Shown here: piece by piece, positions 1-9,411 of the stretch
Layout of the letters: each line of letters starts with the position of its first letter
Numbering within the stretch: position 1 is the stretch's first letter
NCBI GenBank assembly: GCA_947490345.1
Contig: CANLGL010000019.1
Coordinates: 1-64,000 of the forward strand
Length of the DNA stretch: 64,000 bases
From: Deltaproteobacteria bacterium
GTDB lineage: Bacteria; Myxococcota_A; UBA796; SXON01
Direction of reading: 5' to 3'
Program-made: the position numbers and the translations under genes
The notes under the pieces: generated by a model
What the model saw: only the letters and a program-made list of their open reading frames with translations
The model's database searches: none
Told to the model about the DNA's origin: nothing

Positions 1-120
1 GCACAAGCTCGCCAGCGAGCGCCCAGAGAGGCAAACATGCAACCTGACCCAAGGAACGCCGTCCGTAAATCGACGAGAGAGTGGGCGCCGCACCTTGACA
101 CAACGGGCCGCCTCATAGAA

Positions 121-231
121 GCGCCACGCATGGCGCGCGACTAGCGCGCTGGGCGCCGCAGGCCGGAAAGCGCAGCTTGGAGGCCGGAGGGTATGGCGCG
201 GTAGGGGAAGGGGCCGCAGGCCCCTTCCCCC
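121..231 (+). repeat. Dispersed intergenic repeat, copy A, ending in a 12-bp hairpin
   Basis: This segment aligns base for base over most of its length with 47268-47381, and its 3' half also matches 10871-10927. It ends in a perfect hairpin: GGGGAAGGGGCC at 204-215 pairs with GGCCCCTTCCCC at 219-230 around a GCA loop. The hairpin sits about 30 bases before the ugd start, so it could be the terminator of an unseen upstream gene or a structured leader. No T-tract follows. Nothing gene-like is visible in the first 120 bases of the window. Confidence 0.7.
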
Positions 232-260
232 TGGCATGAGGAGTGTTAGCAGCGGGCCCC

Positions 261-1562
261 ATGAACATCTCCGTGGTGGGCGCCGGGTACGTCGGTTTGG
301 TGGTGGGCGTTTGCATGGCCGACCTCGGGCACAGCGTCACCTGTGTCGACAGCGACGACGCCAAGATCTCGGCGCTGCTCGCGGGACGGGTGCCGATCTA
401 CGAGCCTGGTCTGGACCAGCTCCTGGAGCGGAACGTCCGGGAGGGGCGGCTGCGCTTCACGCGTGATCTGGCCGCCGGTCTGCTGCACAGCCGTGTGGTC
501 TTCATCGCGGTGGGCACGCCGTCGGCGGCAGACGGCTCGGCCGATCTCACCGGTGTCTTCGCGGTCGCGGGCGAGGTCGCCGCGCAAGCGGACGGTCCCG
601 TCACTCTCATCATCAAGAGCACGGTCCCGGTGGGGACGGCGGATCGCGTCCGCGCCCACGTCCGCGGGCACACCGACAACCCTGTGGAGGTCGTCAGCAA
701 CCCGGAGTTCCTCAAAGAAGGCGCGGCCATCGACGACTTCTTGCGGCCCGACCGCATCGTCTGTGGGGTGGCCTCGCCCGCGGCCCAGCAGCTGATGGAG
801 CGGCTCTACGCCCCGCTGGTGCGCACCGGCAAGCCGATCCTGTTCATGGACAACCGCTCAGCCGAGCTGTGCAAGTACACGGCCAATGCTTTTTTGGCGA
901 CGAAGATCTCGTTCATCAATGAGATCGCCGCCCTCTGCGAGCTCGTCGGCGCCGATGTCGACGCGGTACGGCGCGGCGCAGGAAGCGACAGTCGGATCGG
1001 TCCGCGGTTCCTGTTCCCGGGTGCCGGTTACGGGGGCAGTTGTTTCCCGAAGGACGTGCGCGCGTTGGTGGACACGGCCAAGCAGCACGGCATGGCGATG
1101 AAGGTCGTGCTGGCGGTGGAGGACGTGAACGAACGCCAGAAGCACCGCTTGGCCGACATGGTGATTGCGCGCTTTGGCGCGGACCTCACCGGCAAGCGCA
1201 TTGCGCTTTGGGGCCTCGCCTTCAAGCCCGAGACCGACGACATGCGGGAGGCGCCCGCGCTCACCGTGGTCGATCGTCTCTGTGCGGCCGGCGCCACCGT
1301 CATCGCCTACGACCCTGAAGCAATGCACGAGGCGCGCCGGGCGCTGGGCGACCGCATCGAGTACGCCGGTCGGGCCATGGACGCGGTACAGGGCGCCGAC
1401 GCGCTGGTGCTCGTCACCGAGTGGAACGAGTTCCGCAACCCGGACTTCGCCGCCGTCGCCGTCGCCCTCCGCACGCCCACCGTGTTTGACGGCCGCAACA
1501 TCTTCATTCCGGCAGACGTGCGGGCGGCGGGACTCGAGTACCGCAGCATCGGTCGCCCCTGA
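261..1562 (+). CDS. ugd: UDP-glucose 6-dehydrogenase
   Basis: Oxidises UDP-glucose to UDP-glucuronate with two NAD+, supplying sugar for capsule, exopolysaccharide or LPS. The 433-residue protein starts with a Rossmann NAD motif (GAGYVGL, about residues 8-14). It has the conserved NPEFLKEG segment and the catalytic cysteine in GYGGSCFPKD at residue 261. The C-terminal UDP-binding domain carries the WGLAFKPETDDMREAP block. An in-frame GTG at 243 would add six residues. The ATG at 261 is preferred because the Rossmann strand begins immediately after it, as is usual in the family. Downstream trmL and the mannose-1-phosphate guanylyltransferase follow closely on the same strand. Length and motifs are complete, so the call is firm. 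Confidence 0.95.
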   Translation: MNISVVGAGYVGLVVGVCMADLGHSVTCVDSDDAKISALLAGRVPIYEPGLDQLLERNVREGRLRFTRDLAAGLLHSRVVFIAVGTPSAADGSADLTGVFAVAGEVAAQADGPVTLIIKSTVPVGTADRVRAHVRGHTDNPVEVVSNPEFLKEGAAIDDFLRPDRIVCGVASPAAQQLMERLYAPLVRTGKPILFMDNRSAELCKYTANAFLATKISFINEIAALCELVGADVDAVRRGAGSDSRIGPRFLFPGAGYGGSCFPKDVRALVDTAKQHGMAMKVVLAVEDVNERQKHRLADMVIARFGADLTGKRIALWGLAFKPETDDMREAPALTVVDRLCAAGATVIAYDPEAMHEARRALGDRIEYAGRAMDAVQGADALVLVTEWNEFRNPDFAAVAVALRTPTVFDGRNIFIPADVRAAGLEYRSIGRP

Positions 1563-1579
1563 TACCTCCGCTTTTCCAC

Positions 1580-2053
1580 GTGGCCTTGGTGTGGCCCGAG
1601 ATCGGCGGAAACGCCGGAAACGTGGGCCGCCTGTGCCTCAATGTGGGCGCCCGCCTCCACCTCGTTCACCCGCTTGGCTTCCAAACCGATGAAAAGGCCG
1701 TGCGGCGGGCCGGTTTGGACTACTGGAAACACGTCGATGTTGTCGAGCACCCGGACCTGGACGCCTTCGACGTCTGGTTGGACGGGGGCGAGGGCCCGAG
1801 CGGGGCGGGCACCGCCGGGCGGGTCTTCCCACTGTCGTCCCACGGCGTCGCGCCGTACACCCGGGTCGCCTTCTGGGCCGACGATGTGCTGGTTTTCGGG
1901 CGAGAGTCGGTGGGGCTGCCGCCGGAATGGACGGCTCGCCGTGGCGCGTGGCGCATCCCGATGGTCGGCCCCACCCGGAGCCTGAACCTGTCCAATGCGG
2001 CGGCTGTCGTGGCCTACGAGGTGATGCGACAGTTGCGTCCGGAGCTGTTCTGA
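1580..2053 (+). CDS. trmL: tRNA (cytidine/uridine-2'-O)-methyltransferase, TrmL type
   Basis: A SPOUT-fold methyltransferase that 2'-O-methylates the wobble base of tRNA-Leu isoacceptors using S-adenosylmethionine. The 157-residue length matches TrmL, the minimal SPOUT enzyme. The three family motifs are visible: NAGNVGRLC near residue 11, GRESVGLP near residue 107 and RSLNLSNAAAVV near residue 133, which forms the trefoil knot. The start is a GTG; the upstream frame is open to the preceding stop, so the exact start is not certain, but only a few residues are at stake. It lies 17 bases after ugd, with no obvious functional link to it. Confidence 0.9.
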   Translation: MALVWPEIGGNAGNVGRLCLNVGARLHLVHPLGFQTDEKAVRRAGLDYWKHVDVVEHPDLDAFDVWLDGGEGPSGAGTAGRVFPLSSHGVAPYTRVAFWADDVLVFGRESVGLPPEWTARRGAWRIPMVGPTRSLNLSNAAAVVAYEVMRQLRPELF

Positions 2054-2090
2054 GCGTGGGCGCCCGCCTTCGCATGATATCCCCCACCGC

Positions 2091-3101
2091 ATGAACGTCG
2101 GCGCCGTCATCCTCGCCGGGGGCCGTGGCACGCGGTTCTGGCCCTTGTCGCGACGGGCCCGGCCCAAGCAGGTGCTGGACCTGACCGGGGAGGGGACGCT
2201 CTTGGCTCGGACCCTGGCTCGGCTCGACGGCGTGGCGACCGGGCCGTGGCTTGTGGTCACCGGTCCGGACATGCTCGATGCGGTGCGACCAGAAGCCGTC
2301 GGCGCCGAGCTGATCGTAGAGCCGAGCGCCCGCAACACCCTTCCGGCCATCGCCCTGGGCACGTGGGAGGCGGGGCGGCGCGGCGCGGAGGTCGTGGTTG
2401 TGCTGCCCAGCGACCATCACGTCGCGAACGTAACTGCATTCGCTCATGCGCTGAGTCAGGCAATATCGGTCTCGCAGCGAGGATCGCTGGTAACGCTCGG
2501 TGTCCGGCCCACGCGCGCCGAGACGGGCTTCGGCTGGATTGAGCCCGCACAGGACGGGCGGGTCGCCCGCTTCGTGGAAAAGCCCCCGCAAGCGGTCGCC
2601 GACGCGCTTTTCGCTGGCGGCCGCCACTTGTGGAACGCCGGCATCTTCGTCTTTCGGGTCGATGCCTTCCGGGCGGCGCTGCGGCTGCACTGTGCGGGGA
2701 CTGCGGCCGCCCTCGATCGGCTCGACGGCGGCGCCACCGCGGCGGAGGTCTGGCCGAGCTGTGAGGCCACCAGCCTCGACTACGGGGTGATGGAGCGGCA
2801 CGCCGACGTGCGGGTGGTGCCCTTGGACTGCGGGTGGAGCGACGTGGGAAGCTGGCCCGCCCTCGACGAGGTCCTTCCCGCCGCCCCGTGGGGTGCTGGG
2901 CTCTGCAAAGAGATGGTGGAAATCGACGCCCGCCGCAACCTGGTTCACGCTGAAGGCAAGCTCGTGGCGCTGGTCGGAGTCGACGATCTGATCGTCGTGG
3001 ACACGCCCGACGTGATCCTGGTCGCGCGGCGGAGCGACGCACAACGTGTGCGCGAGTTGCTGGAGGTCCTCGACGCGCGGGGGCTCGCCCGGTACGGGTA
3101 G
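2091..3101 (+). CDS. manC: Mannose-1-phosphate guanylyltransferase
   Basis: Makes GDP-mannose from mannose-1-phosphate and GTP, a precursor for mannose- and fucose-containing glycans. The nucleotidyltransferase signature GGRGTRFWPLSR lies at residues 10-21, followed by PKQ. The FVEKP substrate-binding motif is near residue 161 and is followed by LWNAGIFVF. At 336 residues it has only the pyrophosphorylase domain and lacks the C-terminal phosphomannose isomerase domain of bifunctional ManC/AlgA proteins. The neighbouring ugd suggests a nucleotide-sugar supply cluster for surface polysaccharide. The C-terminal part (LVALVGVDDLIVVDTPD) is the left-handed helix region typical of the family. Confidence 0.93.
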   Translation: MNVGAVILAGGRGTRFWPLSRRARPKQVLDLTGEGTLLARTLARLDGVATGPWLVVTGPDMLDAVRPEAVGAELIVEPSARNTLPAIALGTWEAGRRGAEVVVVLPSDHHVANVTAFAHALSQAISVSQRGSLVTLGVRPTRAETGFGWIEPAQDGRVARFVEKPPQAVADALFAGGRHLWNAGIFVFRVDAFRAALRLHCAGTAAALDRLDGGATAAEVWPSCEATSLDYGVMERHADVRVVPLDCGWSDVGSWPALDEVLPAAPWGAGLCKEMVEIDARRNLVHAEGKLVALVGVDDLIVVDTPDVILVARRSDAQRVRELLEVLDARGLARYG

Positions 3102-3113
3102 GCAGGTGTGCAC

Positions 3114-3494
3114 ATGCTGATCCTGTCGGTTTTTTCCTTTCTCGCCTGTGTCGGTGACCCCAAGCTCGCGCTGTCGACCCAAGCTTGCCAAGACTTCGAT
3201 CCCGACGATCCCGCCGATCCGGCGCTGCTGTCCGCGGTCGAGGGCGAAACGGTGGACGTGTGGCGCTCCCCCATCCAGGGCTACAACCTCGAGGACGTCT
3301 TCGAGCCCACGATCACCACCGACGGCGAGCTCATCGAGATCTTCGAGCTCTGGACCCCCGGCGAGGACACCACGCCCACCTGCCTGGAGCCCCACCTCGC
3401 GCTCAGCGAGTTCGGCGCCACCCTCGAAATCCGGTGGTTCACCGAGGACGATGCCAACGTGCCCTTCGACACGGTCAAGATCGACCCTCCCTAA
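3114..3494 (+). CDS. Small putative lipoprotein, unknown function
   Basis: Encodes about 126 residues beginning with a short hydrophobic signal and a lipobox-like FLAC, so the mature protein would start at a lipidated cysteine near residue 12. The rest is acidic and Asp/Glu-rich with no family I recognise. A GTG six bases earlier (3108) is an alternative start. It follows the guanylyltransferase by a few bases and may be co-transcribed with it. An inverted repeat, GCACCAC-A-GTGGTGC at 3498-3512, follows the stop directly. The remaining 240 bases to the next gene hold nothing I can name. Confidence 0.6.
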   Translation: MLILSVFSFLACVGDPKLALSTQACQDFDPDDPADPALLSAVEGETVDVWRSPIQGYNLEDVFEPTITTDGELIEIFELWTPGEDTTPTCLEPHLALSEFGATLEIRWFTEDDANVPFDTVKIDPP

Positions 3495-3752
3495 GGGGCA
3501 CCACAGTGGTGCTACGTCGCAGCTTGACCTCGTTGGGGTTTTGCACCAGGATTCCATCGTCGTGCCGCAGCAATTCATCGCCACGCGTTTGCGTACGGAG
3601 GGCCATCCCCTCACGTCAGGAGCGCGCCGTGCCGATGGCAGGAGCATGCCAACGGCATCCGATCACACGTTATTTTGGTTTTTATCGTGTTTCCGCGGGG
3701 CGGCCGTGTGGGGCGTGAACTATGCTGTCAGCGTGCCACCGGGAGGCCTCGG

Positions 3753-5966
3753 TTGACTGGTCTACGCGTCCGCACGCTACTCCTCGCGGCAGCGCTGCTG
3801 TTTGTGGCGCTCGGGCTGAGTGTCGCCTCGGGCGGGCGCTCGGTCTGGACCAGCGATCGCACTTCCCAGCATGCCGCGCTCGACGAAAGCGCGCGCGCCG
3901 CCAGCACCGAGCTCCGCCGAGAGGCCGAGGGTCTGCTGGTCGCGGTCACGGCGATCGCGGCCAGGGACGACGTACTCGCCACGCTCGCCGCCGCCCCGCC
4001 GCCCGATGGCGCTGCCTTCGAGACGGCCCGCGACGCGTTGGACGTGGATGCCCTGGTCCTCGCCCATGGTCCGGAAGAAGCGGTCGCGGCGCTCGGGTCC
4101 GAACTGGGCGGCGTGGTGCCGGAGGTGCTCGGAAGCGGGGTCGGAGTCACGCGCTGGTTGCTGGTTTCCGGCGAGCCGTGGCTCGTCGCGACCGTCCCGG
4201 CGAGGGCGGCCGACGGTCGCGCCGGGGTGCTGATCGCGGCGCGGCATATGGAAGCAGGTAGGCTTTCGCGACTCAGCAGTATGCTCGGCGCCACCGTCAC
4301 CCTGGGTCAGGCGGCGTCGAGTGCGGACGCGCTGGTGGGGGCCTCGGAGCTCACCATGGGCGCGCCCTTCGCGGTTGTCCTTCAACGCTCCCCGCGCGGC
4401 GAAGAGTCGCTGTTCGATCGGGTGGTGGCGGCCGGTCGCGACCTGGCGCTGGTTGGGGGCCTGGCCACCGCGCTGCTCCTGTTCTTCCTCGACCGGACGG
4501 TGCTGCGGCGTTTGCAGAGCTTCTCAGCCTTGGCGGACCGGATTCGCACGGGTGGCGAGCCCGGCCTCCGCCTCCCGGTTGCCGGTAAGGACGAGCTGGA
4601 CCGCCTCGCGGGCTCCCTCAACGCCCTCTTGGAAAAGGTGGACTCCACCCACAACCAGCTCCGTCACGATGCACTGCACGACCCGCTGACCGGGCTCGCG
4701 AACCGCGCGCTGCTCTACGATCGGCTGGACATGGCGCTGGCCCGACGCGCCCGCTCCCCAGTGCCCGCCGTGGCCCTGCTTTTCCTCGACCTGGACCGGC
4801 TCAAGGTGCTCAACGATCGCCTCGGTCATGCGGCCGGAGATCACTTCCTCGCCGAGCTCGGTCGCCGGCTGGCTTCCTGCGTTCGGCCGGGGGACACCGT
4901 GGCCCGTCTCGGGGGCGACGAGTTCGGCATCGTGCTGCTCGACATCGCCGATCCGAAGGTGGCGCTCGCGCGCGCCGACGCGGTGCTCGAGTTGGTTCGC
5001 GCGCCGATTCCTTACCGCGGGGGGGTCTACCATGTGACTGCCAGCATCGGCGTCGCCCTGGCCTCCTCGCAGCATGTGCCCGCTCAGTTGGTGCGCGAGG
5101 CCGACATGGCGATGTACGAAGCCAAGGCCGGCGGCCGTGATCGGGCCTCGACCTACGACTCCGTCCTGCAGGGTCGGCTGGCCGAGCGGGTCGCCATCGA
5201 AAACGCGCTGCGTCAGGCGCTCGCGGATGGGGAGGTCGAGATCTGCCTCCAGCCCATCGTGGCCGCGCGGGACGGCATCCTCATCGGCTACGAGGCGTTG
5301 GCCCGGTGGACGCATCCGACCCTCGGCGTGGTCTCACCGAGCCACTTCGTGGCCATCGCCGAGGAGAGTCAGCTCATCGTCTCGGTCGACCGGTACGTGC
5401 TCGAACGCGCGCTGTCCGCGATCGGTCGGCTCCGAAAGGGTGGCCGCCCGCTGACGATCTGTGTCAACCACGCGTCGCGAACGGTGGATGCACCGGACTT
5501 CGTCGAGTGGGTACACGAAGCGCTGATCCACTTCGAGATTCCGCCAGCCGCCTTGGTCATCGAGCTCAGCGAGACCCAGCTGAGTCGCAACGAGGAGCGT
5601 TGGTTGCCCCGCATCCGCGCGCTGAGCGACAAGGGCGTCCGCTTCGCGATCGAGGATTTTGGCATGGGGGTGAGCTCGCTGGCGCGGCTGCATCACCTCC
5701 CGGTTGCCCTGGTCAAGCTGGACCGTGAGTTCGTGCGCGCGCTCGGCTCCAGCGATGAACCCATCACCCGAGCGGTGATGGGAATGGCCCACGAGCTTGG
5801 TCGCACCGTGATCGCGGAGGGGGTCGAAACGCAAGCCGAGCGTGATCGGCTCGTGGAGCTGGGCTGCACGCTCGTCCAGGGCTTCTTGGTTGGGCGTCCG
5901 GAGGCTGAAGCGGTCCACCTGACCCGACTGGGGCTCGGGCCGAGCACGACGATTCCCGACGCGTGA
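3753..5966 (+). CDS. Membrane GGDEF/EAL cyclic-di-GMP protein
   Basis: A bifunctional-type c-di-GMP enzyme of about 737 residues. It has an N-terminal membrane segment (about 8-25), an extracytoplasmic sensor region, a second membrane segment (about 231-248) and a HAMP linker. A GGDEF domain follows, with intact LGGDEF near residue 387 and an upstream RPGD that fits the RxxD inhibitory I-site five residues before GGDEF. The EAL domain has EAL near 513, ELSE, VKLD and AEGVET. The usual DDFG metal motif reads EDFG. TTG at 3753 is chosen because GGGAGG at 3741-3746 is ideally spaced; the frame is open further upstream (GTG at 3675). The next gene overlaps it by four bases. Confidence 0.88.
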   Translation: MTGLRVRTLLLAAALLFVALGLSVASGGRSVWTSDRTSQHAALDESARAASTELRREAEGLLVAVTAIAARDDVLATLAAAPPPDGAAFETARDALDVDALVLAHGPEEAVAALGSELGGVVPEVLGSGVGVTRWLLVSGEPWLVATVPARAADGRAGVLIAARHMEAGRLSRLSSMLGATVTLGQAASSADALVGASELTMGAPFAVVLQRSPRGEESLFDRVVAAGRDLALVGGLATALLLFFLDRTVLRRLQSFSALADRIRTGGEPGLRLPVAGKDELDRLAGSLNALLEKVDSTHNQLRHDALHDPLTGLANRALLYDRLDMALARRARSPVPAVALLFLDLDRLKVLNDRLGHAAGDHFLAELGRRLASCVRPGDTVARLGGDEFGIVLLDIADPKVALARADAVLELVRAPIPYRGGVYHVTASIGVALASSQHVPAQLVREADMAMYEAKAGGRDRASTYDSVLQGRLAERVAIENALRQALADGEVEICLQPIVAARDGILIGYEALARWTHPTLGVVSPSHFVAIAEESQLIVSVDRYVLERALSAIGRLRKGGRPLTICVNHASRTVDAPDFVEWVHEALIHFEIPPAALVIELSETQLSRNEERWLPRIRALSDKGVRFAIEDFGMGVSSLARLHHLPVALVKLDREFVRALGSSDEPITRAVMGMAHELGRTVIAEGVETQAERDRLVELGCTLVQGFLVGRPEAEAVHLTRLGLGPSTTIPDA

Positions 5967-6823
5967 CCGCCGAAACGCGCGTCGTAATCCGGGCGCCAGA
6001 TCACCTCGGCGATGCGGTGATGGCGCTGCCGGGCATCTGGAGCCTCACCGCGCTCGGCCCGACGGTGGTCCACACGCGCGGCCGTTGGGCGCGGGAATTA
6101 TACGCCGGCCTCGAGGTTCGCGACGGCGACGACGTGCCCGACTCCGCTGGGCTTGCGGTGATGTTCAAGCCGTCCTGGCACGCCTCGCGTGTATGGCGCC
6201 ACCTCCCCACCATCGGCATCGGACCTCGTTGGCGCTATCGAAAGACGCTGGTTCCGCAGTTGGAGCACCGCCGAGATGGATACGCTCGCATCGTGCTCGC
6301 AGCGGGAGCGGCTGCGCCCGGTCCCGCAGTGTTTTCTCCACGCGGCGTGCGATCGCCTTTGCCTGAACGCTTCGTCGCGCTGAATCCCTGGACTCCCACC
6401 CGAACGGCACGCTGGCGAGGCTTCAGCGCGCTTGCTGCCGCCCTCGACGTGCCCACCATCGCGTTCTGCGGTCCCGGCGAAGGCGAGGTGGTGCGGGCGG
6501 AGTTGGCGGGGGTGACGGTGCTCGAAGCGCTCCCGTTGGCTGACCTCGCGGCTTCGTTGGCCGGGTGCGCGGTGTTTGTCAGCAACGACTCTGGCGCCGC
6601 CCACTTCGCCGCGGCCTGCGGCGCTCCGGTGGTGATGGTCCACGGCTCCACGGCATCCGAGACCACCGGCGTCGGCGTCGGGGTCGAGCGCCCCGAGCGT
6701 CTGTGGTGCCAGCCCTGCTACCGGAAGAGTTGTGGTTGGGGAACGCCCTGTCTCGCCGTTGACGTCGCGACGGTGCTCGCTGCGGTTCGAACGATCTGGG
6801 GACGGGGGGCCAGCCCCCCGTAA
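5963..6823 (+). CDS. Glycosyltransferase family 9 (heptosyltransferase-like)
   Basis: Resembles ADP-heptose:LPS heptosyltransferases, which add heptose to the inner core of lipopolysaccharide. The N-terminus has the family's RAPDHLGDAVMALPG acceptor-side motif. The C-terminal half has VSNDSGAAHFAAACGAPVV, the nucleotide-sugar-binding signature. The tail has cysteines in WCQPCYRKSCGWGTPCL, also typical of GT9. At 286 residues it is shorter than WaaF or WaaC (about 320-350), so the precise sugar is uncertain. The GTG start overlaps the stop of the GGDEF/EAL gene (GTGA), indicating translational coupling. A GGGGGG/CCCCCC hairpin lies at the 3' end (about 6805-6820) and could serve as a terminator. 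Confidence 0.82.
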   Translation: MTAETRVVIRAPDHLGDAVMALPGIWSLTALGPTVVHTRGRWARELYAGLEVRDGDDVPDSAGLAVMFKPSWHASRVWRHLPTIGIGPRWRYRKTLVPQLEHRRDGYARIVLAAGAAAPGPAVFSPRGVRSPLPERFVALNPWTPTRTARWRGFSALAAALDVPTIAFCGPGEGEVVRAELAGVTVLEALPLADLAASLAGCAVFVSNDSGAAHFAAACGAPVVMVHGSTASETTGVGVGVERPERLWCQPCYRKSCGWGTPCLAVDVATVLAAVRTIWGRGASPP

Positions 6824-6849
6824 CGCCCCCCGAGATAGGCTCCGGCGCG

Positions 6850-9411
6850 ATGAAGCGACCCGAAATTCTCGCGCCGGCTGGAGACGAAGCGGCGCTGGCC
6901 GCAGCGCTCGCGTCCGGGGCGGACGCGGTCTACTTTGGTCTTGACGAGGGTCTCAACGCGCGCGCCCGCGCCAAGAACTTCCCCGTCGCGACGCTTCCCG
7001 CGATGGTGGACCGAATCCACCGCAGCGGTGCCCGGGCCTTCCTGACGCTCAACACCCTGGTCTTCGAGGACGAGCTGCCGCTGATCGAGGCGATCGTCCG
7101 GGCAGCCGCGCTCGCCGGGGTGGATGCAATCATCGTCCAGGACCCGGCGGTGGCGCTCTTGGCCAGGGCGCTCGCGCCGACCCTGCATGTGCACGCGTCA
7201 ACGCAGATGACCATCTCCAGCGCCGAGGCGGCGGGCCTTGCGGCGTCGTTCGGCTGCTGCCGCATCGTCCTGCCGCGCGAGCTGAGCCTCGCCGAGATCA
7301 GCCGCGTCGCCGCCGGGACCGAGCTGGAGCTGGAGGTCTTCGTTCACGGCGCGCTGTGTGTATCGTGGAGCGGCCAGTGCCTCACCAGTGAGGCCTGGGG
7401 CGGGCGTTCGGCCAACCGTGGGCAGTGCGCCCAGTCCTGCCGCCTGCCGTACACGCTGGTCGTCGATGGGCAGACCGTCGACACTGCGGACGTTCGCTAC
7501 CTGTTGTCGCCGCTCGACCAGGCCGCTTTCCTCGCGCTCCCTGGCCTGGTGAAGCTCGGCATCGCCAGCCTCAAGATCGAAGGGCGGATGAAGGGGCCCG
7601 CCTACGTCATGACGGCCGTGCAGGGCTATCAGCGGGCGCTGGACGCGTTGGAGGCGGGGGAGGCGCCCGCGCCCGCCAGAGACCTGGCGCGGATGGCGTT
7701 GTCGTACTCGCGCGGACTGGGGGAGGGGTTCTTCGGGGGGAGCGACCACCAACGCCTCGTCGAAGGTCGCTTCCCCAAGCACCGAGGCGTGTGCTTCGGG
7801 CGGGTCGTCGAGCTTGGCCGGTCGAGCGTGCGGGTGGAGCCCGAACGGCGCCAGGGCACCGGTGGTGTCGGCCTGCCGGCGGCCACGCCGCCGGGTGCGG
7901 GCGCCCAGTTGGAGGCGGCGATCACGCCGATTCCCGGACTCGGCGTCGGTTTCGACACCGGCCATCCCCAAGCCGAAGAGCCGGGCGGGACCGTGTGGGG
8001 CGTGGCGCCCGCGGGGGAGGGGTGGTGGCTGCAGTTCCCCAGGGAGAACACCAGCCTGGCGCGAGTGTCGGTGGGCGACCTCGTGTGGATCACGCGGGAT
8101 CCTCGCCTGGAACTCGAGGCGGAGCGCCTGTGCGCCCAAGGGGAGCCCGAGGGTCGGCTTCCCGTCGACGTCCTGGTATCCGGCGGGCTCGGCGCCGGTT
8201 TGCGTGTGCAGATGCGGTGCCGGGGCGTCGCGGTCGAGGCCGCGGTCGGTTCACTGGCGCAGGCCTCCGGAGCGGGCCTCGACCAGGCGCTGTTGCGTGA
8301 CAAGCTCGGCGCGTTCGGCGGAACGCCCTTCCGCCTCCGCGAGCTCGATGCCAGCGGGCTCGCAGCCGGGCTCCATGTCCCGCCGAGCGTGCTCAAGGCG
8401 TGCCGGCGGGAGCTTGCCCCGCGGCTGCTCGACCGGGTCTTGGCGTCGTTGCGGCACGAGGTCGCCACGGACGGGGTGGCGGCACGGGTCGTGGCCGAGG
8501 CGGTGACGCTTCAAGCCGCGCGGTCCTGGCGCCCTCCAGCCTCGCCGGAGCTCGTGCCGCTCTGCCGCACCGACGCCCAACTCGATGCGGTGATCGCCGC
8601 CGGGCTGTCGATGGTCGAGCTCGACTGGATGGAGATGGTTGGCCTCGGCAAGGCCGTCGATCGCGCGCGGGCGGCCGGGTTGAAGGTCGGCATCGCTACG
8701 GTTCGCGTGCACAAACCTGGAGAAGAGGCGCTGGATCGTCGCATCGCGGCGCTTCGGCCGGACTCGGTGCTCGTCCGCCACTGGGCTGGCCTGGTCCACT
8801 TCTCTGCGCTGGCCGAGGCCGAACGACCCGTGGTCCACGGGGACTTCTCGCTCAATGTCACCAATTCCGTGACCGCGCAGCACCTGCTTGCCCGCGGCGC
8901 CGACACGCTCACCGCAGCCCACGACCTGGACGAAGCTCAGCTCATGGCGCTGTTGGTGCGCTTCCCGGCCGAGCGCCTCACCGTCGTCGCCCATCACCAC
9001 ATCAGCACCTTCCATACCGAACATTGCGTCTACGCGCACACCCTCTCTACCGGTCGCGACTATAAGTCGTGCGGCCGCCCCTGCGAGGCCCACCGCGTCG
9101 CGCTGAAGGACGATGCGGGTCGTGAGCATCCGGTGGTGGTGGACGTGGGTTGTCGCAACACGGTGTTCAACGCCCGGGCCCAGTCGGCAGCGCGTGCGGT
9201 GCCTCGCCTGCTCGCGGCCGGCGTCAGGCGCTTTCGGGTGGAGTTCGTGTGGGAGTCGCAGCCCGAGACCGCCGCGGTGCTCTCGGCGTACGCGGCGCTT
9301 CTGGCCGGCTCCATGAGCGCCGGCGAAGTGCTCAGGCGCGTGGCCGCCCACGAGCAGTTCGGGGTCACCGCCGGCACGATGCGCACGCTGCGAGACGAGG
9401 CGCGCGCGTGA
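6850..9411 (+). CDS. U32 family protein with DUF3656-like region (RlhA-like rRNA hydroxylation)
   Basis: U32 proteins, once called peptidases, include RlhA, TrhP and UbiU/V and work in prephenate- or iron-sulfur-linked hydroxylation. RlhA makes 5-hydroxycytidine in 23S rRNA. The N-terminal barrel has LAPAGDEAALAAAL and the U32 cysteines at residues 170, 177, 193 and 197, spaced as in iron-sulfur-binding members. Residues about 350-600 fit DUF3656. At 853 residues it is longer than E. coli RlhA. The extra C-terminal module has a second Cys/His-rich block, HTEHCVYAHTLS...SCGRPCEAH followed by GCRNTVFNA, seen in long U32 proteins. The chorismate mutase gene downstream overlaps it, which is notable because prephenate is linked to RlhA function. 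Confidence 0.85.
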   Translation: MKRPEILAPAGDEAALAAALASGADAVYFGLDEGLNARARAKNFPVATLPAMVDRIHRSGARAFLTLNTLVFEDELPLIEAIVRAAALAGVDAIIVQDPAVALLARALAPTLHVHASTQMTISSAEAAGLAASFGCCRIVLPRELSLAEISRVAAGTELELEVFVHGALCVSWSGQCLTSEAWGGRSANRGQCAQSCRLPYTLVVDGQTVDTADVRYLLSPLDQAAFLALPGLVKLGIASLKIEGRMKGPAYVMTAVQGYQRALDALEAGEAPAPARDLARMALSYSRGLGEGFFGGSDHQRLVEGRFPKHRGVCFGRVVELGRSSVRVEPERRQGTGGVGLPAATPPGAGAQLEAAITPIPGLGVGFDTGHPQAEEPGGTVWGVAPAGEGWWLQFPRENTSLARVSVGDLVWITRDPRLELEAERLCAQGEPEGRLPVDVLVSGGLGAGLRVQMRCRGVAVEAAVGSLAQASGAGLDQALLRDKLGAFGGTPFRLRELDASGLAAGLHVPPSVLKACRRELAPRLLDRVLASLRHEVATDGVAARVVAEAVTLQAARSWRPPASPELVPLCRTDAQLDAVIAAGLSMVELDWMEMVGLGKAVDRARAAGLKVGIATVRVHKPGEEALDRRIAALRPDSVLVRHWAGLVHFSALAEAERPVVHGDFSLNVTNSVTAQHLLARGADTLTAAHDLDEAQLMALLVRFPAERLTVVAHHHISTFHTEHCVYAHTLSTGRDYKSCGRPCEAHRVALKDDAGREHPVVVDVGCRNTVFNARAQSAARAVPRLLAAGVRRFRVEFVWESQPETAAVLSAYAALLAGSMSAGEVLRRVAAHEQFGVTAGTMRTLRDEARA

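Noticed and set aside
95..119. TTGACA at 95-100 as a ugd promoter
   Set aside because: No -10-like hexamer at 16-18 bases; the nearest candidate is only 12-13 bases away.
1638..3647. 669-residue open frame on the minus strand
   Set aside because: Antisense to trmL and the guanylyltransferase, no recognisable domain.
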